Source of the DNA: Tetrapyrgos nigripes
Lineage: Eukaryota > Basidiomycota > Agaricomycetes > Agaricales > Campanellaceae
DNA length: 64,000 nucleotides
Direction: 5' to 3'
Assembly (NCBI GenBank): GCA_013368315.1
Contig: JAACJM010000258.1
Coordinates: forward strand, 51,105 to 115,104
Shown: positions 1 through 13,188 of the stretch, piece by piece
How positions within the stretch are numbered: position 1 is the stretch's first letter
Layout: each line of letters starts with the position of its first letter
Program-made: the position numbers and the translations under genes
The notes under the pieces: model-generated
The model's input: only the letters and a program-made list of their open reading frames with translations
Database searches by the model: none
Told to the model about the DNA's origin: nothing

Positions 1-2571
1 CTAAGTGTTATCAGGAAATAGTACGTATGTTGCTTACGCCCGCTCATAGAAGCGAAGTAGGTCGATGAATTTGTAAATATCCATCATCTCTTTCCTTGGA
101 TCGATCCTGATCTTTAGCTGCAGTTATCTGACAAGGTTCAGAGCAAGAACGGTGGCCGAATGGTACATCACGAGCTGTACGTTTGGAATCTATGAAATGA
201 ACGGTTGAAGCGACAGTTGAAATCAGCTTACTATTAGTTGAGGATGATAATTTCCTAAGCGTTTCGTGAACCTTTCACAGACGCGCAAAGACGATCTAGC
301 TGCACTTATACAAATGGCCAAAGAAGGGAGTGATAACGTGGAACGATCCCTTGGACGGGGAATGAAACGCCTATGAACTGCAATTTGAATCCAAGAATAC
401 CAAGAAGAGAGGAGGGTGGATTGCGTGAAGAAAACTGGATCATCGTGCTGGTTGTCCCATTGTACTGATTTTGACTCAGAGAGATGTTTAACATGAAGGC
501 CAGAGCTACTTACAATGCTCAGGAACCAGACCCATCCATTCGTTCATTGCCGAGTCGATTGCCATCATCGCCTTCTCGTACCATTCTCTGTTGCCGATGC
601 CTATCTTGCTACCGAGTACATTCTTTCTGACGGAATACTTTAATTGAAAAATGTTAGTCGCATAAGGACTGACCGGTACTGACCACTTTGTAAAAAATTC
701 AATACTTACGATATTGAGTAGAGCAAACCCGTAGATTTCTACCAATCTCATGTATGCGTTCCAGTAGGCAATTTTTGAGGGCTTTCCAGCCGGTTGAACG
801 AAAGCCTGACTACCGTCTTCAGGCTCCCAGTATTCGTCATCGCATTCAATCAGGGGATCAAGGTCAAAGCTGCGGTCGAAACCATACGCATCAGTCTCGA
901 AAATTGATCGAGTAAAGGACTAACTCACTCTTGAACTGACATCGCCCTGGGTCTTCCATAATACGCACTCATCATCGTATCAAGAAGTATCAACATCCAG
1001 AATGCTCGTTTCCATAACTCCCCTTCAACAGTCGGATGCTGGGAACTTGAAGTATGACGTCGATGTGCGCCCTTTTCCTGAGCACGACGGATTGCAATTC
1101 CAGCTAGCACCCAGGCATTGTCAATACCTTTACCGACGCCAAAAAAATAAGTCATCATCAGCTGATAACAAGACCGCCGAGACGTTAGTTAGCATGATGA
1201 TACTTGAGTGGAAAAGCTTGAGAAACATACACAGTAGAGCTGAAGGTGATACAATTCCAGATCTTCCTTGAACACAAACGAATGCAGGCGAATTTGTCTG
1301 AACCAGCAGTCTCCCGGGTCTTCTTGACGAGATCTTGAGAGGAGTTTAGCACCATGGGCGCATACTGCGAGAACGACGGCGCCAAATGCTGAGTCGCAAT
1401 GATGGAGTCCCCCACGAATCGATTTTTCGAACCAAGGTCGATGAAGAAGTGGCTGGTACGTCTCCCATTCGGTGAAATAGATGTCAATGAAACGGTGAAG
1501 ATCGTCTGTCGTAGGAAAGTTGTAAATTGGAGCGTCGAGATCATGTTGACTTATCAAATAAGATGGTCCCTTGGCCGAAGCATTGTATTCAGCATTGGAA
1601 TAAGAAAAGGTAGCTTCACTTACAGGATCAATCTCCCAAAAATCAGGCCTGCGGATATGAGCGAGAATGGAGTTCCAGTCGGGACCACTCGGACCATGGA
1701 GTTCCTTATTATGCTCTAGTGCGACTTTCATGAGCATTACATTGCTGGATTCACCAAAATGAGTTCCACGCTCGCGGCCAAAAGCGAACTTCGACAATTC
1801 TTCAGACAAGTCTTCTATATTGCTCTCCGTTTCTTCTCCATTATCGGAACGTGTATCGGTATCTGCAGGAGTGGAGGGCATGAAATTGGAAGCATCGAGG
1901 TTATCGCGTAACTCGAAAGTCGAATTGTCGTGATTATCGAATTGTCGGTCCTTTTCTAGCTCTTGGATCCGTTTCGCTAATTTGACGAACATTTTTCGGA
2001 CGGATTCCTTGCTGTCTGGGATTGTGAACGGTCTAGAAGAAGTCTCATCGAGGATCTGTTTAACCAGGACATCGACTGGCTGGAAGGCAGTCGTCCAAAG
2101 GGTGCTTGATATATACGAAGAAACGATGAGTGTACCCAAAAAAAAAAATAGGAACTGATGCTCAGAACAACGTACCCCCTTTTAGGCCCTCGTTTCTGAA
2201 ATGATGAATCAGCAAAATACGCCTGCAAATCTGGGAAGGAACGAGGCTCACTTGCTGCACCATGATATGCGTACACGCGATACCCAACTTCAAGCAAGAA
2301 CTACAAGCATTATCCGGCATATTACCGCTATCACCTATGCAGAAAAGGCAAGAAATGATGTCACATCCTCTAGGTCAAGAATCGCTCTATGTACTCACAT
2401 CGAACTGCCATGTCATCGCAAGGAGAAGTCCAGTTCCAAGGTAGTCAAAGCTAGTAAGGATTGATATGTTCATGAACGCGAAAACACCACTTACTCTTCC
2501 TCTTCTTACACTCATCACAAGCATTTTGAAGCCGTTTTTTTCCTTTCCCGACCCGAGTAATCCTCTGACAT
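1..2571 (-). CDS. Zn2Cys6 fungal-specific transcription factor (3' end beyond window)
   Basis: A Gal4-type zinc cluster is spread over three exons. The first half (NACDECKKRK) is at about 2510-2535. A short exon supplies IRC, and the third exon, near 2270-2340, reads C-x9-C-x2-C-x6-C ending IACTH. A long exon (about 1270-2100) follows with a linker and the start of the fungal transcription-factor middle homology region. Later exons encode LWKRAFWMLILLDTMMSAYYGRPRAM (split here: WKRAFWMLILLD, YYGRPRAM), then CDDEYWEP, then FFTQSTLL and RPRDRSTLSLPSLAICISAA, all typical of this domain. The 3' end runs off the left edge. The ATG at 2571 has a typical N-terminus (MSEDYSGRE) but is one base out of frame with the zinc cluster because of an A7 run at 2535-2541. 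Nuclear DNA-binding regulator by family; targets are unknown, and the nearby oxidoreductase genes are candidates. Confidence 0.85.
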
Positions 2572-2868
2572 GATGGTTTGAAGACAAGAGGAGTTTATTT
2601 GGATCTATTGATATTCGGGATCGATCGGCAAAAGGTGCATATCCCGCCAATGCATACACGTCGAGATGACGTCGAGACGCACTCAGCGCCGGTAAGTACG
2701 TTCTCGCGATTTGGTGAAAAGACGTTGTAAAACTATTCAAATCTGTATACAATTGTCAAGGAAGTAAATGTACATACGTACTAATCGACGTTCTCGACTT
2801 CTTCTCACTCAAATCATCATACTTCGAGTCATTCCAAAATCCCTTCCCTTATATGCGTGGTCTAAGAT

Positions 2869-4658
2869 CTAGTTCTCCTGGCAAAGCCCCTCCAAAACAC
2901 AATCCCTCCACGCCGCATACATCAACACTACAAAGTTCTGCCCTTCAGGACTTCCAGCCGTGTACGGCACCGTACTCCCCCAGTCCAGTGGATTGACAGC
3001 CGGCGCAACTGTACCATTACTGCTAACATAACCTTCGGAACCGATGGTATGCCTTATTCCATCTGCCCAATCCAGATACGCAGAACCTGTAGTAGTCCAG
3101 TTCTTTCCTGAGTCCGAGTCGGCAGGTAGATCTAGAAAGACGTCCGGACGAAGGATAATCATCCTATATACAACGCTGGCTAGCAAACTCGATCCGGAAA
3201 TTTCTCCATAGCCGTGCCCGCTTTCTAGAGTCTCGTTTAGGTAATTTCGTAGAAGGCCGTTGTCGAGAGGTGCGGCGAAAATGACTCCGTCGAGGATTTC
3301 TTTGATATAAGTCGTTAGAACGCTGATAGCGGTGGTTCTTCGGAGATTGCTGGGCACTAATGATGAAGAATTGGAGGAAGCAGAGATATTTGTGGATGGA
3401 TAACGAATTGGGGACTGGAAGAGTTCCTTCGGGGCCTTTACCACAGTGGCTAATATCCTCGTCATACCCGCAGCTGCCCATGCGTTTCCCGTCGACCATA
3501 ATCCGGGATCAGACGATTGGGGGCCGATGATGTGTCGCCAAAGACCGTTCAGAGCGTCTGTTGGGCTCGGGGGATAGTCCTCGACGTCTGAGGGTGATCC
3601 CAGCTGAAGAATTTGTCGGTAGAATCCACACTGATCCACTGTGTCGAGCAGAAGCGAGAGGTTTGAGGTAGAAACGGCGTAGTAGGCCAGGAATGGTGGT
3701 GCCATGTATACAAAATCTGCCCTGTATCAGAATGAAAACGTGAGCAAGTCAGCATATTACTAGCGTTGAGACAGGAAGAATGAAGAAGTCATTAGTACTA
3801 GGGATAGTTGACAGAAGGATCGATGTCTTCCCGAGGGCGTAAGCCACAGGTATCCCATATGGCACGATGATCATGAGTACGATGTATAAGGAGATGTATC
3901 CTTATGCATGACCATATGTGACATCACTTGCCACTAGGATTTACGAGATCCGCACCAAATCCATCTGTCAAGGAACGAATAGCCTCGAAGGAAACAAGCA
4001 GACGCGTCTTTACTCACCATAACTCCGCAACGTCCGCCCTCTGACTGATCGCTCCATTCGCATACCTCGGCGCACCACCCACCAGGTACTCCATCGTCCT
4101 CCTGGCTCCTTCCCTAAACTCAAAAATCCAAGTCTTATTCTTTCCCCCCTGACCAAAACCAAAACCCAAACCCCGACCCAACAAAACAGCACTAACGCCC
4201 AAACTCGCAGGATCTCCCGTCGCTCCGTCTCCGTCTGATAGAACGTTTGCGCCAGCGTTGGAAGAGAGGTTGAGTGTGATTTTGGAGGAGGCGTATGTGA
4301 GGGAGGGGATTATTTTAAATGGGAAGTTGGAGTTGGATTGAGATCGATTGCTTCCGAGTCCTTGAGCTTTCGATAAGGGTGGAACCAGACCGAATGGATC
4401 CTCCCCAAAAACAGCCAACTCCGGGTTATACAACTCGAGTAGCGCCTCTGAAGCTGTTCCGAATTCCCAAGAGTGAGATGGGAGAGATACAGCGAGAGAA
4501 GCGACGCTTTGGATGTCGAAGCCGGGGTCAAAGGGGAATGGGCCTGGATGGGCGGGTGATGAGTCGGTCTCTTGGGTTAGAGCTGGGTGTAGGGTGGTGA
4601 AAGAGACAAGAATGAGGGTTATGAGGTGGAGAGAGATGAACGAGAGGGACGAGCGCAT
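2869..4658 (-). CDS. Secreted six-hairpin glycosidase-like protein
   Basis: The first exon (4014-4658) begins with a hydrophobic signal peptide (MRSSLSFISLHLITLILV) and continues with LPSHSWEFGTASEALLELYN. A small exon near 3930-3970 gives DGFGADLVNPSG. The main exon (2869 to about 3730) starts ADFVYMAPPFLAYYAV and contains DPGLWSTGNAWAAAGMTR, the pattern of basidiomycete proteins annotated as six-hairpin glycosidases (GH88/GH105-like alpha/alpha barrel). Several N-glycosylation sequons are present. By family it would remove unsaturated or other terminal sugars from plant polysaccharide fragments outside the cell; the substrate cannot be read from the sequence. The exon joins around 3730-3990 are inferred. 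It lies head to tail with the transcription factor on the minus strand. Confidence 0.7.
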
Positions 4659-6379
4659 TTTTGTGAGTTGCCGGGAGAGAGAAGGGATGGGTTGGGGAGA
4701 CAGAGAGACTTCGAGATTCTAAGTTCAATATACCGAGTTATCTAAGTATGCTAATCATATGGATCAGGATGAGAAACCGACATGCAGCATACAATGTATA
4801 CGTACGTACTCGAAGACTAGAGGTACTAGTCATAGGATTGATAAGGCTTAAATAAAGCAAGGAACCAACATATTCATCGGTGAAGAGAAGTACTAGTCAT
4901 GAGATTAGTACGGCCTGAAACTGAAGCAACGGCGATATTTTCCAACGTTCTGAATTATGAAGCTGGATTCGCCGAGGGTTGTTCTGGAACTCAAGTATCC
5001 CCATGCTCCATGAGAACCAGTCATGATTACAACCGATGCAGCGCACGCTTCTACGAGATCTACCGTACTAGAGTGTATACTTGTCAGAAGCCCATAGAAA
5101 CCGTATAGACGGGTCTGGTACTTGCGCCCAAAGTAGAGGGTAAATGCCAGTGAAGCAACTTCGGAACATAGATATAGATACCGGGAAATCAAAACTTGGC
5201 ATTGTGGTTAAGCACGACGACGAATGTCAATGAACTTGAGGTTACATTAGGTATGCAGTGAGACAGGGCCTCAGAGACGGAGAGGCAGTGGTACGACCAA
5301 AGAACGACTTCGAGATTCCGAATGGAAGACAAAGGTTAAAATGAAGGCTCGGAGAACTTGAAGAACCAACGACAAGAGAGTCTGAGTGAAAGGACGAACA
5401 AGGGATAAAAGAGGGAACAAGTGGAGGAGACAATGAGGAACGACGAGGATATCCTGAATGAACAGATAAACAAGGAAATAAAACGAGGGGCGAGTAAAAG
5501 AGAGAATGATGAATGATGAGAGACGGGGCTGTTCCTGGCATTGATGAAAGCAAATGCAGGAAAACACAGCGCAAAGCAATCCTCCAAACCCACTCACCCC
5601 TCCCTTTATACCTTTCCCAAACCCATCCTCCCCTCCCTTCATGCCCCACCCTTCCCCGGAACTAGTAAAACACATCCCAACCCAATCGTCATTCTGAAAC
5701 GACACGCTACACCCAGGGCTGCCGCCGTATCGCTTTTTGCCAAGCTGGCACGAGAGACGAATGGCTCCAGTGAATAGGGAGAGAGCTGCGACGAGTTCCT
5801 GGTCCCGAGTTTTGGTATTTATGTACGCGACGGTTAGAAAAAAGGGAGTAAAGAGGTTGGGAGCGATGATGAGTTAGTTCCACCCAGACGGTTGTGAGGA
5901 CGACTAGAAGTAGAAGAGGAAGCGGATGTCAGTGCTCGAGGTAAACGCGGTCTGGAAAGAAGAAAAGAGAGAAAGAAGGACGAAGAAAAGGGGAAAAATG
6001 AGGAAAAGCAGAGGAACGCGGAAGAGCCAACCAAAAACAGGCAAGGAAGGCAAAGTAAAACATCATGGTGAGACAAAAGGAAGGGAGGCAACAAAAAACA
6101 AGGATAGGAAGAGAAGGGAGAAGGAGAGAAAAAGAAATTACAAAAGAGGAAAGTAAAACAAAATGTACGCACTCGCCGCAGTAAACTGCATATTCAGTCT
6201 CTTCCCCATTATACCCAAACTGGCAAGTATGAACCCCGAGTCGATATATAACTCAGCGTCTTTGTCCATGCCGGAGGTCACCTCTATCGTCCGCTATACT
6301 CCTTCCTTCAGCATCCATTTGCGTGGACTTCCAGATCGTGAAGAGGGCCTGGTTAAAAGCCAAAAACGTGTCTATGTAC
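4659..6379. other. Intergenic stretch, strongly purine-rich on the plus strand
   Basis: No convincing gene. From about 5260 to 6160 the plus strand is conspicuously rich in A and G (runs such as GAAAAGAGAGAAAGAAGG near 5959). The long open frames on either strand here have low-complexity products, rich in Ser/Phe/Leu on one strand and Lys/Arg/Glu on the other, and look like by-products of base composition. The stretch separates the glycosidase-like gene from an unrecognised coding unit on the minus strand. Confidence 0.5.
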
Positions 6380-8140
6380 CGACTCGGTCACCGATACGAC
6401 CGAGGAATGCGCCGAGGTTGAAGGTGAGAAGGGAGACGAAGGCTTGACGATCTGCGGTGCTGAAGGAAGTGGCCGCTCAGCCAACTAATTCCTTCCCCAA
6501 GAGTCGTTACCACACCGAACAAAAGCCCTTCTGACTCGGACTTCCAAATTCCAATCTCGTTCCCGTTCCTAGATGCCTTCATCCTCTAACCGGGACCTCC
6601 GTCCTACTGTGTAAGGTGCACGAACTCGGTGTAATAGGATCCCTAAACCATACACCCAGCTGCGCTGTACGGTCCTACGTGGCAGCTTCTGGGAGAAAAT
6701 GTCAGGTATGGTGTCGGATATCTCGTCTGTACCTCTGCGTCGTGCGATGTTGCAATGGAGGGAAGGCGGGGAAGGAAGGCGATGGTGAGGGTGAGATGAT
6801 GAAGTTATGGTAGAGTGGCCTGTGGATGAGAAGGACGAGAAAAAGCAGAAAACAAATATGTTTCTGTTTGACACCAAAGACACGAAAACTGAAGTCTGAA
6901 GAACGGGAAAAGACGGAAATGAGCACTACATGCAGACTGGCAGAGTAAACAGACTCACCATGGCAGTCACTAGTCTCGACGCAGGTGGACAGCAACAACT
7001 CAAGTAGCAATACCAGGTCCCTTGTCGCCGTACGTCGCTACCATGAGCGCATACATTTCCTTCCTCAACGTCTCACATTGTCCCACCTATGCTAATATCA
7101 TCACATCCTTCCCAGAAGTCCTGCCCGAGGAGGTGTACGCAGATCTTCAGCTCTGCAGCCATACGAAAAAGTTCCGAGAAGACAAAAGCACTGGTCTCCA
7201 AGTCTGTCATCCCCAGTGACCGACGGGACCTTCTCCTCTTCGACGTCCACAACGTCCAGCTGAGGTCTACCATTGAATAGTCTCCCCGCAGCGCCGTGGT
7301 TGAAGTTTTCATCATGAGGCATGTCGCTGGGAATGACGGTATCCGAGGGGATATTGGAGAGGATGTCGACTTATGAGCGTTCACAGAGAGAGATGTAGGA
7401 CGGTACTGTACACGCCAGTAGTCAGAAAGCGAGGCAAGGAGGTGAATGTAGAACGGAACATACATACTTCCGGAGAGAAAAGAGTACTTCAACATTCTGG
7501 TTAAGAAAATGTGAGCTGTGGTCCGGAGGGTGTATTGACGGACATACAGAGAGGTTTGTTCTGATAAACACGATTCCTAGACGTATTAAGGTTCTGGAAA
7601 CCTGGCATACACCGGCATGGAAGGATATTGAGGTTAGAATCTTGACAAGGAGCTATCAGCAGAGGCCGTTGGCCCAAAACGATGACGTACAGCAGGAAAG
7701 GGTCATGTTGACATTGAGAAAGAGCTCTGTAGTCTCAGCAAGAGAAAGACGTAGGCGCGTCCTGAGAGGTCTTGGGATGTCAGTAAGAAAAAATAAGAGC
7801 GCCAGCAACTCACGCAAACCCCTTGAACATCCCTCCAGCCCACTGAGGCATCTTCAGCCTTTCATTGTCCAGCTGCTGGCTGGAAGTGCTACGCCCAGTT
7901 CACGACTCGGAGTCTTATTGATTCAGAATGGTTTTTGCAAGCTTTTGAGATGGCTAGCTCAGAGCGTGATCTATATGCGACAAGGAGAAGGAAAGGCAGA
8001 CACAAGCTCAAGAACTTGAAGAAGACGACCCGTGGGATTTCGCGACGCGTCGCTGTTTGTTCATCAGCTACCACGTTCTCTGCCTGCACTTCTCTTTCTA
8101 GCTCATTCACTCGTTCTAGAATCTCAGTGATATGCCGACC
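6380..8140 (-). pseudogene. Unrecognised coding unit, copy 1 (coiled coil, then hydrophobic segment)
   Basis: I do not recognise the family. Minus-strand exons can be traced because a diverged copy lies inverted at 23.3-25.0 kb. The first shared exon (about 7900-8137) reads ITEILERVNELEREVQ, an acidic/leucine heptad pattern, then ENVVADEQ and a hydrophobic run KFLSLCLPFLLLVAY. A short exon RLKMPQWAGGMFKGFA (about 7812-7862) is followed by a 43-nt intron that is kept in both copies. A later exon carries EIGIWKSESEG (about 6520-6560). Stops and unclear splice joins make a full reading frame unlikely as it stands. It could be a poorly spliced real gene. It is divergent from the P450 gene, with about 540 bp between them. 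Confidence 0.35.
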
Positions 8141-8679
8141 CGAGCTGGGCCTAAACCCCGGGGTTTTGGATCCCAGGCCCGAAGCCCAAGTATGCCTAGG
8201 AATACTAAGACGCGGTGCTGAGACACTTATAACAATAAGATGAGCTGAAGTACCTTCTTTGACCCTAAAAAATTGGCAATTCGCTTCCCGGAAATACTAT
8301 ATTCAGGCTAGACACTGCGAACGTGACCGCCCGGGAACCAAGTTACATTTCTCGGTTTCTTTCTCTTTCGTCAAGGAAGTTTTCTTTCAAGTAGGAGAAA
8401 GGAATGGTATACCCGCAGCCCGCCTCTGTGGAAGAGAATGATCTTTGGCTTTCGCCGAAGGGTGGACCGGGTCTACCTACTACCTACGCGATACATTTCA
8501 TTTTGGGGGTCGGGAGTCGGAAGCAGTTTTTATCTAGCCGACAAATTCCACTCTGTTCCACTCTTCCGTCATCTTTTTTGCTCCCATCAAGAAGGATCAC
8601 GCACTCCCTCATACTTAGACCCGCTCAAGCGGCTTGGGTCCAATTTCGGGACGAATTCCCTTCTTTCCTACCTGGCACG

Positions 8680-11195
8680 ATGCCAACTCTCTTCGAACTC
8701 GATGTCCTCTCGAGTGTGCTTGCTTGCTTCGTGCTCTATGCCATTTTCTCCTTCATCCGTACGCAAACACTAGCGGCGTGTCGTCACCCACCCTACCCTC
8801 CTGGTCCGAAGAAGCTTCCAATATTGGGAAATTTACTCGATTTGCCGCTTCAGCACCCATGGGTAGCCTTTCACGAGATGTCTCTGAAATATGGTGCGTT
8901 TTCTGTCCAACTTGTGTAGTTGAGAAAGATACTAAGGACAACCGTCTCTGTCTCACTTCTACCTGTTTCAGATTCCGACGTCATACATCTCAAAGCACCA
9001 GGTCTCAACATCATCTACCTAGATTCCGTTCAAGCTATTAACGACCTACTCGAAAAACGTTCTGCTATTTACTCCAGCAGGTCTGTCGACTTTTTTTTTT
9101 GTTTGCGTGTAGCTGTCCCCCGGCTCAAACTTTATGCGTGCGACGCATGATATTGCCAAGGCCAGTTATGACAATGATGGAGTATATGGGATGGACGGAA
9201 AAGTTTCCCTTCATGGAATATAGTGCGTTGTGGACGCTCATTCGTACCACTTACGATGATTCTAACCTACTCTCCTTATTCTCTGTCATCTCAATTTAGA
9301 TGATACTTGGAAAGCCCAGCGAAGGATATTTCAACGCGAATTCGGCAAGGTTGCCTACTGTCTCGTTCTCCAAACATCCCAAAGCTTTTACTTATTGTAT
9401 ACAGGAGGATGCTCGTCGCTTCGAGAAGCAAGAGCGCAGAGCTGCCTACGAGCTACTTGGACGATGCCTAGACGCACCCGAAGACATTCTGGGACATATC
9501 CGACAGTACGTTACGTCCCAATGATTTTCTTCTATTTTTGTTTTCTTTTTTCGAGGTCATTTTCCATCGTTTCGTGGCTGATGGCTTTCTTTCCTGTCAT
9601 CCTATCTTCCTAGTCTCGCAGGCTCCACAATCCTAGCGATCACCTACGGCATTGAAGTCCTACCTACCGGAGACCCCAGTATCGTCGCTGCTGAGAGATG
9701 TCTCGATGCTATAACGTTCGCCACTATGCCTGGGTTATTCTGGCTTGTGGATGCGTTTCCGTTCTGTGAGTATCATGATGATTCCAACGTTCTTCCTAGA
9801 TGAGAGTAGAGATGTTGAAAATACTATCGAGTTATGAAGCTGCCCGAGTGGCTGCCTGGCTTTCCATTTAGAAAGCAGGCGAAAATTTGGCGGCATGATA
9901 TGGAACAAATGGTGGATGAGCCGTTTCAGAGGGTTAAGCGGGACATGGTATGTTTGTTCAATACAAGTTACTCTGTATCACGCTCTAATATTAAATCAAC
10001 TCAGGCAGAAGGAGGTGCGGGATCTTCATCAATTGTCTCGAGATATCTGGACAGTATTAGCATTCACGAGATGACTGCGGAGGAACGGTCTAAAGCAGAG
10101 AAGCTGATTCGAGATTTGGGTGGATCAGTCTATGTTGGTGAGTCGTGAGTTTATATCGTGAACCAACCTTTTGCGCTGACCACGTATACCTGGAAGCTAG
10201 GGGGGGCTGATACGGTAAGTTATACTTTTTTCTTCACCGTACCATTCCATTCTTTTGATACTCTTTCTTTTCTTACGTAGACGGTATCATCGTTCGCCTC
10301 TTTCTTCCGGCACATGGTCAGAAACCCGCAAATACAGCGCAAGGCCCAAGCAGAGCTCGACAGGGTCCTTGGAATCGGCCAGCTTCCCGAGTTCAAGGAC
10401 GAGGCGTCATTACCGTACATTACGGCGATCTTGAGAGAAACACTGAGAGATAGTACCGTTACACCTTTTGGTAAGTCAGTTCATTGGTCTTCTATAGTCA
10501 TATCCATGGAAGACAAGGAGTCTAACTCCTTAATCCTCGATAGCGTGTCCTCATCGGTCCACGAATGACGATGTATATCGAGGGTGGTATGTACCGAAGG
10601 GCTCAGTGATCCTTCCTAGTGTTTGGTACGTTCGTCTTGATATACCACTGTTTGATAAGAATGTTCAGTCTTCCGATCAAGGGCATTGGCGCATGATCCT
10701 AGTCAGTATACTCCTCAAGCTTCATACATAACCTTCAAGTCATTGACTAACCATTCTCTCGTTCCACAGAAGTATATCCTGACCCCTTCCAATTTGTACC
10801 CGAGCGTTTTCTCACTCCGTCAGGGGCGCTAAACCCCCAAGTAACCGATCCTATGACCTTTACTTTCGGTTTTGGAAGGCGAATTTGCCCAGCGCGATTT
10901 ATGGGATGGTCGTCAATGTGGATAACCATTGCTTCAGTGCTGGCGGTGTTTGACATTCTACCCTGTTTGGATGAAAAGGGTGAGGAAATTATTCCTACGC
11001 TGGAGTATAAGAATGGAATTGTAGTGTAAGTCGGCTATTTTCTCTACTTTGGCTATCGTCCATCCGTGTCCGCTCGATATCGCTAATCTCGTTCATAGTC
11101 ATCCCGTCCCTTTCAAATGCAGGATTGTTCCTCGGTCAAAGGAGCACGAAATTCTCGTCAGGAACCTGGTAGACAACAATGTTGGTTCCTATTAG
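8680..11195 (+). CDS. Cytochrome P450 monooxygenase
   Basis: The chosen ATG gives an N-terminal membrane anchor (about residues 8-25) followed by the proline-rich hinge HPPYPPGPKKLPILGN. Later exons give DDTWKAQRRIFQREF (C-helix WxxxR), EDARRFEKQERRAAYELLGR and DILGHIR. After them come the I-helix G-G-A-D-T-T made by a tiny spliced exon (about 10199-10213), AILRETLR (ExxR), a PERF motif in FQFVPERFLTP, and the heme loop FGFGRRICPARFMG with the cysteine ligand. The last exon ends NNVGSY. About ten short introns. By family it is an ER-bound heme enzyme that inserts oxygen into a hydrophobic substrate using a P450 reductase; substrate unknown. It resembles the multigene P450s of agarics, and I do not assign a CYP number. 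The downstream hydrolase is on the same strand 665 bp away. Confidence 0.93.
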
Positions 11196-11860
11196 CTGAT
11201 TTCAGACACGATGGATAACAGACATTCCCCTAAATGTTAGAGAAGTTACAGTTGTATGTATAGATAGATATAATAACCTGACATGGACGGCTGTAAGTCT
11301 GCATGAATTGTTACTATGATAGCCTTATACCAATCAATCCACTCGACAGAGTCGATGCAGGCTCAGAACAGCAGGTCGCGTCGCGCGTCGCGTGGTGAGC
11401 CTGTTACCTGATTGTGACGCGTCCAGTGCACGTGCCTCTCTGTTTCCGATTTCGGTCAATTGAAAACGCCAAATTCTCTTCCCGCTCTCATCCGCAGCGT
11501 CATCCACTGAGGGCATCTGACCACATAGCCTTCTCCGCTGTTCCAGAATAGCTGTTATGTTTTGCAATGTTGCACCGAAGAACAAGACCAGACGCGACCC
11601 ACCAAGTTCGGAATAGTGAAAGTAACTCTACTGAACGTTGTACGTGCCATGGAAAAGCGCAGCATTCGAGGTGAGCGAGGCTGAGCTCCCCCACCCTCCC
11701 CGCTGCATAATTTGTCAGCTAAAACGAATGTATAGCACCTACTCACGCGCTCTGGCCACCTGAGCAGCCGCTGAAACAGTACGAAATGGAATGATCGTCT
11801 GACAGCCCTTAAGAGGTAGCATCTACCCAGACGTTCCCAACCTCCTCAACCCCGAAGATC
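11196..11860. other. Intergenic spacer P450 to hydrolase
   Basis: No gene or repeat recognised. A short CG-rich stretch (GTCGCGTCGCGCGTCGCG, about 11377-11395) stands out. The 3' end of the P450 and the promoter of the hydrolase must lie here. Confidence 0.5.
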
Positions 11861-13188
11861 ATGACTACGTCGAGCGCAATCAATGGCACCTATCATCTAC
11901 CGGGGGACATAGATATCTCCTTCACGGACAGCGGCGCTCCTCCTGATTCCAAAGACTACACCACCCTCATTATCTTCCCTGGAAGCGCATTTACTCGTGG
12001 TGAGTGACGTATCCTCTTTCTCAGAGTGTATTTAAGACTTGACTGTACTATCTTTCAGACTCCTTCGAGAAACTTCCTCAAGTCGCTCACTCCTTCAATT
12101 TACGGACCGTCGTTGCTAGTCGTCGAGGGTATCCAGGCTCTACGTCCTACACCGAAGATGAGTTGGAGGACTTGAATCAGGGAAGGAAAGCCCACTTGGA
12201 TAAGCTCGGCTCGCTCGTGGGTTCGTTTGTTGAAAAGTTTATCGATGAGAACGAAAACAGCGAGAGTGGGCCTATTCCGAAGATTGGTGAAGAAGGGCGG
12301 ACAGGGGGTATAGCCATCACTGGGTGGTCTTCCGGCGCTATCACAGCCATGTCGATGTTCGCGGACCCAGCGTTGGTTAGTGGAAGGGCGTACTCTTTGC
12401 TGCAGAAATACGTGAAGGATTTGGTGATTTATGGTGCGTTCACCAGGCCATATACATACGTCTTGTCCATTCTGATATCCAGTCCCTCGTAGACGCTCCG
12501 GCCATAGCATTTGGATATCCCTACCTCAACGACATGTACTATCCATGGCTCGATAAAGACGTCAATTCGCCCGAAGAAATGTCTAAGAATCTCGTTTCGT
12601 GGGCCTCGTCATACTATTCACACCCAAATCCGCACGGGCCCTCCACCTCTTTGCTCGACAGCAGAAAGCTCACTGATCACCAGAGCAAATGGACCCCAGA
12701 GGAGCAAGATAAATTCTTCCATAAGCCGAGTGTCTCACAAGAACTCTCTGTGTACGCCTTCATTATTTTCGGTCGGCATTTTGCTGATTGACTGTGCTGT
12801 AGTTTCGGTCCTATGCAACCTGCAATCAACACGATGGCCAAGGAGGTTCTATTTAATCCTGATCTGGCCTCGTCGTACTTTCCCTCTCTGAAATTGACTT
12901 ATCTCGTGTGCACGCGGAGTAACTGGCTGTCTGCTTGGGGTGCGATAGAGACCCGGAGGATTTACGTGGAGGAGTATATGAAGCTGCCTTCGTCGGAAAG
13001 GCTTAGAGAACTCGAGTTCGTACCGATTGAAGGCGCGAATCATATGGTGAGCCGTTTATTCTTCTCGTCAGGTTGAGTAGTCTCTGACCAAACTTGTCTA
13101 TTAGGTGCACTGGGATGACCCCGAAGGATTTTTGGATGCTGTATTGGAGAGTATTCAGGGGGATCGCTCAGGCTCAGCCAGTCGTTGA
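11861..13188 (+). CDS. Alpha/beta hydrolase fold protein
   Basis: The ATG at 11861 opens MTTSSAINGTYHLPGD. Five exons follow. The second contains VVASRRGYPGS and the nucleophile elbow ITGWSSGA (G-x-S-x-G, serine near codon 157). The fourth contains FPSLKLTYLVCTRSNW, and the last two place a histidine in EGANHMVHWDDPEGF, fitting the catalytic His of the fold. The length (about 350 residues) is usual. No signal peptide is seen, so it is probably cytosolic. The reaction cannot be deduced: esterase, lactonase or C-C hydrolase are all possible. The P450 lies upstream and an alcohol dehydrogenase downstream, all on the plus strand, which fits a shared pathway, although fungal genes are transcribed singly. 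Confidence 0.88.

Noticed and set aside
5242..6172. Several long open frames on both strands
   Set aside because: They overlap each other in a purine-rich tract and have low-complexity Ser/Phe/Leu or Lys/Arg/Glu products; no domain, no splice logic.
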